Assembly: GCF_019925205.1 (NCBI RefSeq)
Contig: NC_083560.1
Coordinates: 123,477,062-123,541,061, forward strand
Direction of reading: 5' to 3'
Length of the DNA: 64,000 nucleotides
Source: Metopolophium dirhodum
Taxonomy: Eukaryota; Arthropoda; Insecta; Hemiptera; Aphididae
Part shown: positions 63,771 through 64,000 of the stretch, in pieces
Numbering within the stretch: the stretch's first letter is position 1
Layout: each line of letters opens with the position of its first letter
Position numbers and translations under genes: made by a program
The notes under the pieces: generated by a model
What the model saw: only the letters and a program-made list of their open reading frames with translations
Databases searched by the model: none
Told to the model about the DNA's origin: nothing

Positions 63771-64000
63771 TGTTATATATGATACTTTTAAGTAGGAAAG
63801 GGTGTCAGCACTGTAGTAAGGAATGGTTGGCTAGGGCAGTCCACACCAGTCTAGGAGAAAGAGAGTGAGAGTTAGCCCACCATGAGTGTGACGTGTTGTG
63901 TCGATCGATGTTTTTTTTATGTTAACTAATAAGTAATAACTATGTGATATGTATTGAATAAATTGTTTCAACTGTATGCGAATGATTTAAATGTGTAACG
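63771..64000 (+). repeat. Probable 3' LTR (start only)
   Basis: After the pol stop and about 150 bp of AT-rich spacer, TGTTATATATGATAC begins a GC-richer stretch with GTGTCAGCACTGTAG and AGGAGAAAGAGAGTGAGAG, then AATAAA near 63957. TG start and position fit an LTR of this type. The end lies past the window and no matching 5' LTR was found, so the boundary is inferred. Confidence 0.45.

Larger units (their letters stand above)
60830..64000 (+). mobile_element. Defective Ty3/gypsy LTR retrotransposon, cut by the window end
   Basis: Order on the plus strand: leader, gag in broken frames (60929-61578), two zinc knuckles (61733-61774, 61807-61848), protease and N-terminal reverse transcriptase (61938-63014), then a jump to the integrase C-terminus (63192-63476) and tail (to 63618), then a probable 3' LTR. 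RT palm with YxDD, RNase H and most of integrase are absent, so large internal deletions have occurred. Frameshifts and stops occur throughout. No 5' LTR was recognised upstream of gag. The leader has an imperfect repeat of ACCTTGG(G)TAACAA. The element has no env-like gene in the visible part. Confidence 0.9.

Noticed and set aside
1..64000. Bacterial symbiont insertion or CRISPR array
   Set aside because: No bacterial-like gene clusters, Shine-Dalgarno-led long frames or regularly spaced direct repeats were seen.

Overview
The window is AT-rich, intron-rich eukaryotic DNA, most probably from an aphid or a close hemipteran. The arguments are very low GC, many TAGGTA/TACCTA words including the exact palindrome TAGGTACCTA, (TTAGG)-type insect telomere-like words, insect transposon families, and coding exons closest to an insect neuropeptide receptor. 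No bacterial-style gene, rRNA or CRISPR array is present. Genus and species are inference.

The one host gene that can be read with confidence lies on the minus strand. Three coding exons (41086-40906, 14676-14543, 8337-8181) have canonical splice sites and compatible phases. Joined, they encode a continuous stretch of a class A GPCR from the end of TM3 to the end of TM6. It matches the insect sex-peptide/myoinhibitory-peptide receptor (SPR) family. The introns between them are about 26.2 kb and 6.2 kb. The exon(s) for the N-terminus and TM1-TM3 are not seen between 41087 and 64000, and the TM7/C-tail exon is not seen between 1 and 8180, so both ends of the gene probably lie outside the window.

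Almost everything else recognisable is mobile or repeat DNA. At 3298-3723 there is a near-perfect palindromic MITE flanked by TTAA (piggyBac type), with a decayed related end at 28081. At about 10980-12210 a broken jockey-like LINE has been interrupted by a tRNA-derived SINE with a clear 11-bp target-site duplication. A better-preserved SINE copy lies in inverse orientation at 42008-42281. A decayed Ty3/gypsy gag piece lies at 49607-49843 (minus), and a much-deleted Ty3/gypsy element occupies about 60830-64000 (plus). A dispersed repeat with the core ATTCTGAGCGGAG occurs at least seven times. A 147/151-bp tandem duplication sits at 50291-50588.

At 59470-60006 (minus) a C2H2 zinc-finger array has four good fingers followed by two decayed ones. 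Several CpG/GC-rich islands (12700-13330, 48060-48640, 53990-54375, 57145-57417) stand out from the AT-rich background. They may be promoters, untranslated exons or LTR remnants, but I could not assign them. The remaining sequence is intronic or intergenic AT-rich DNA with microsatellites.
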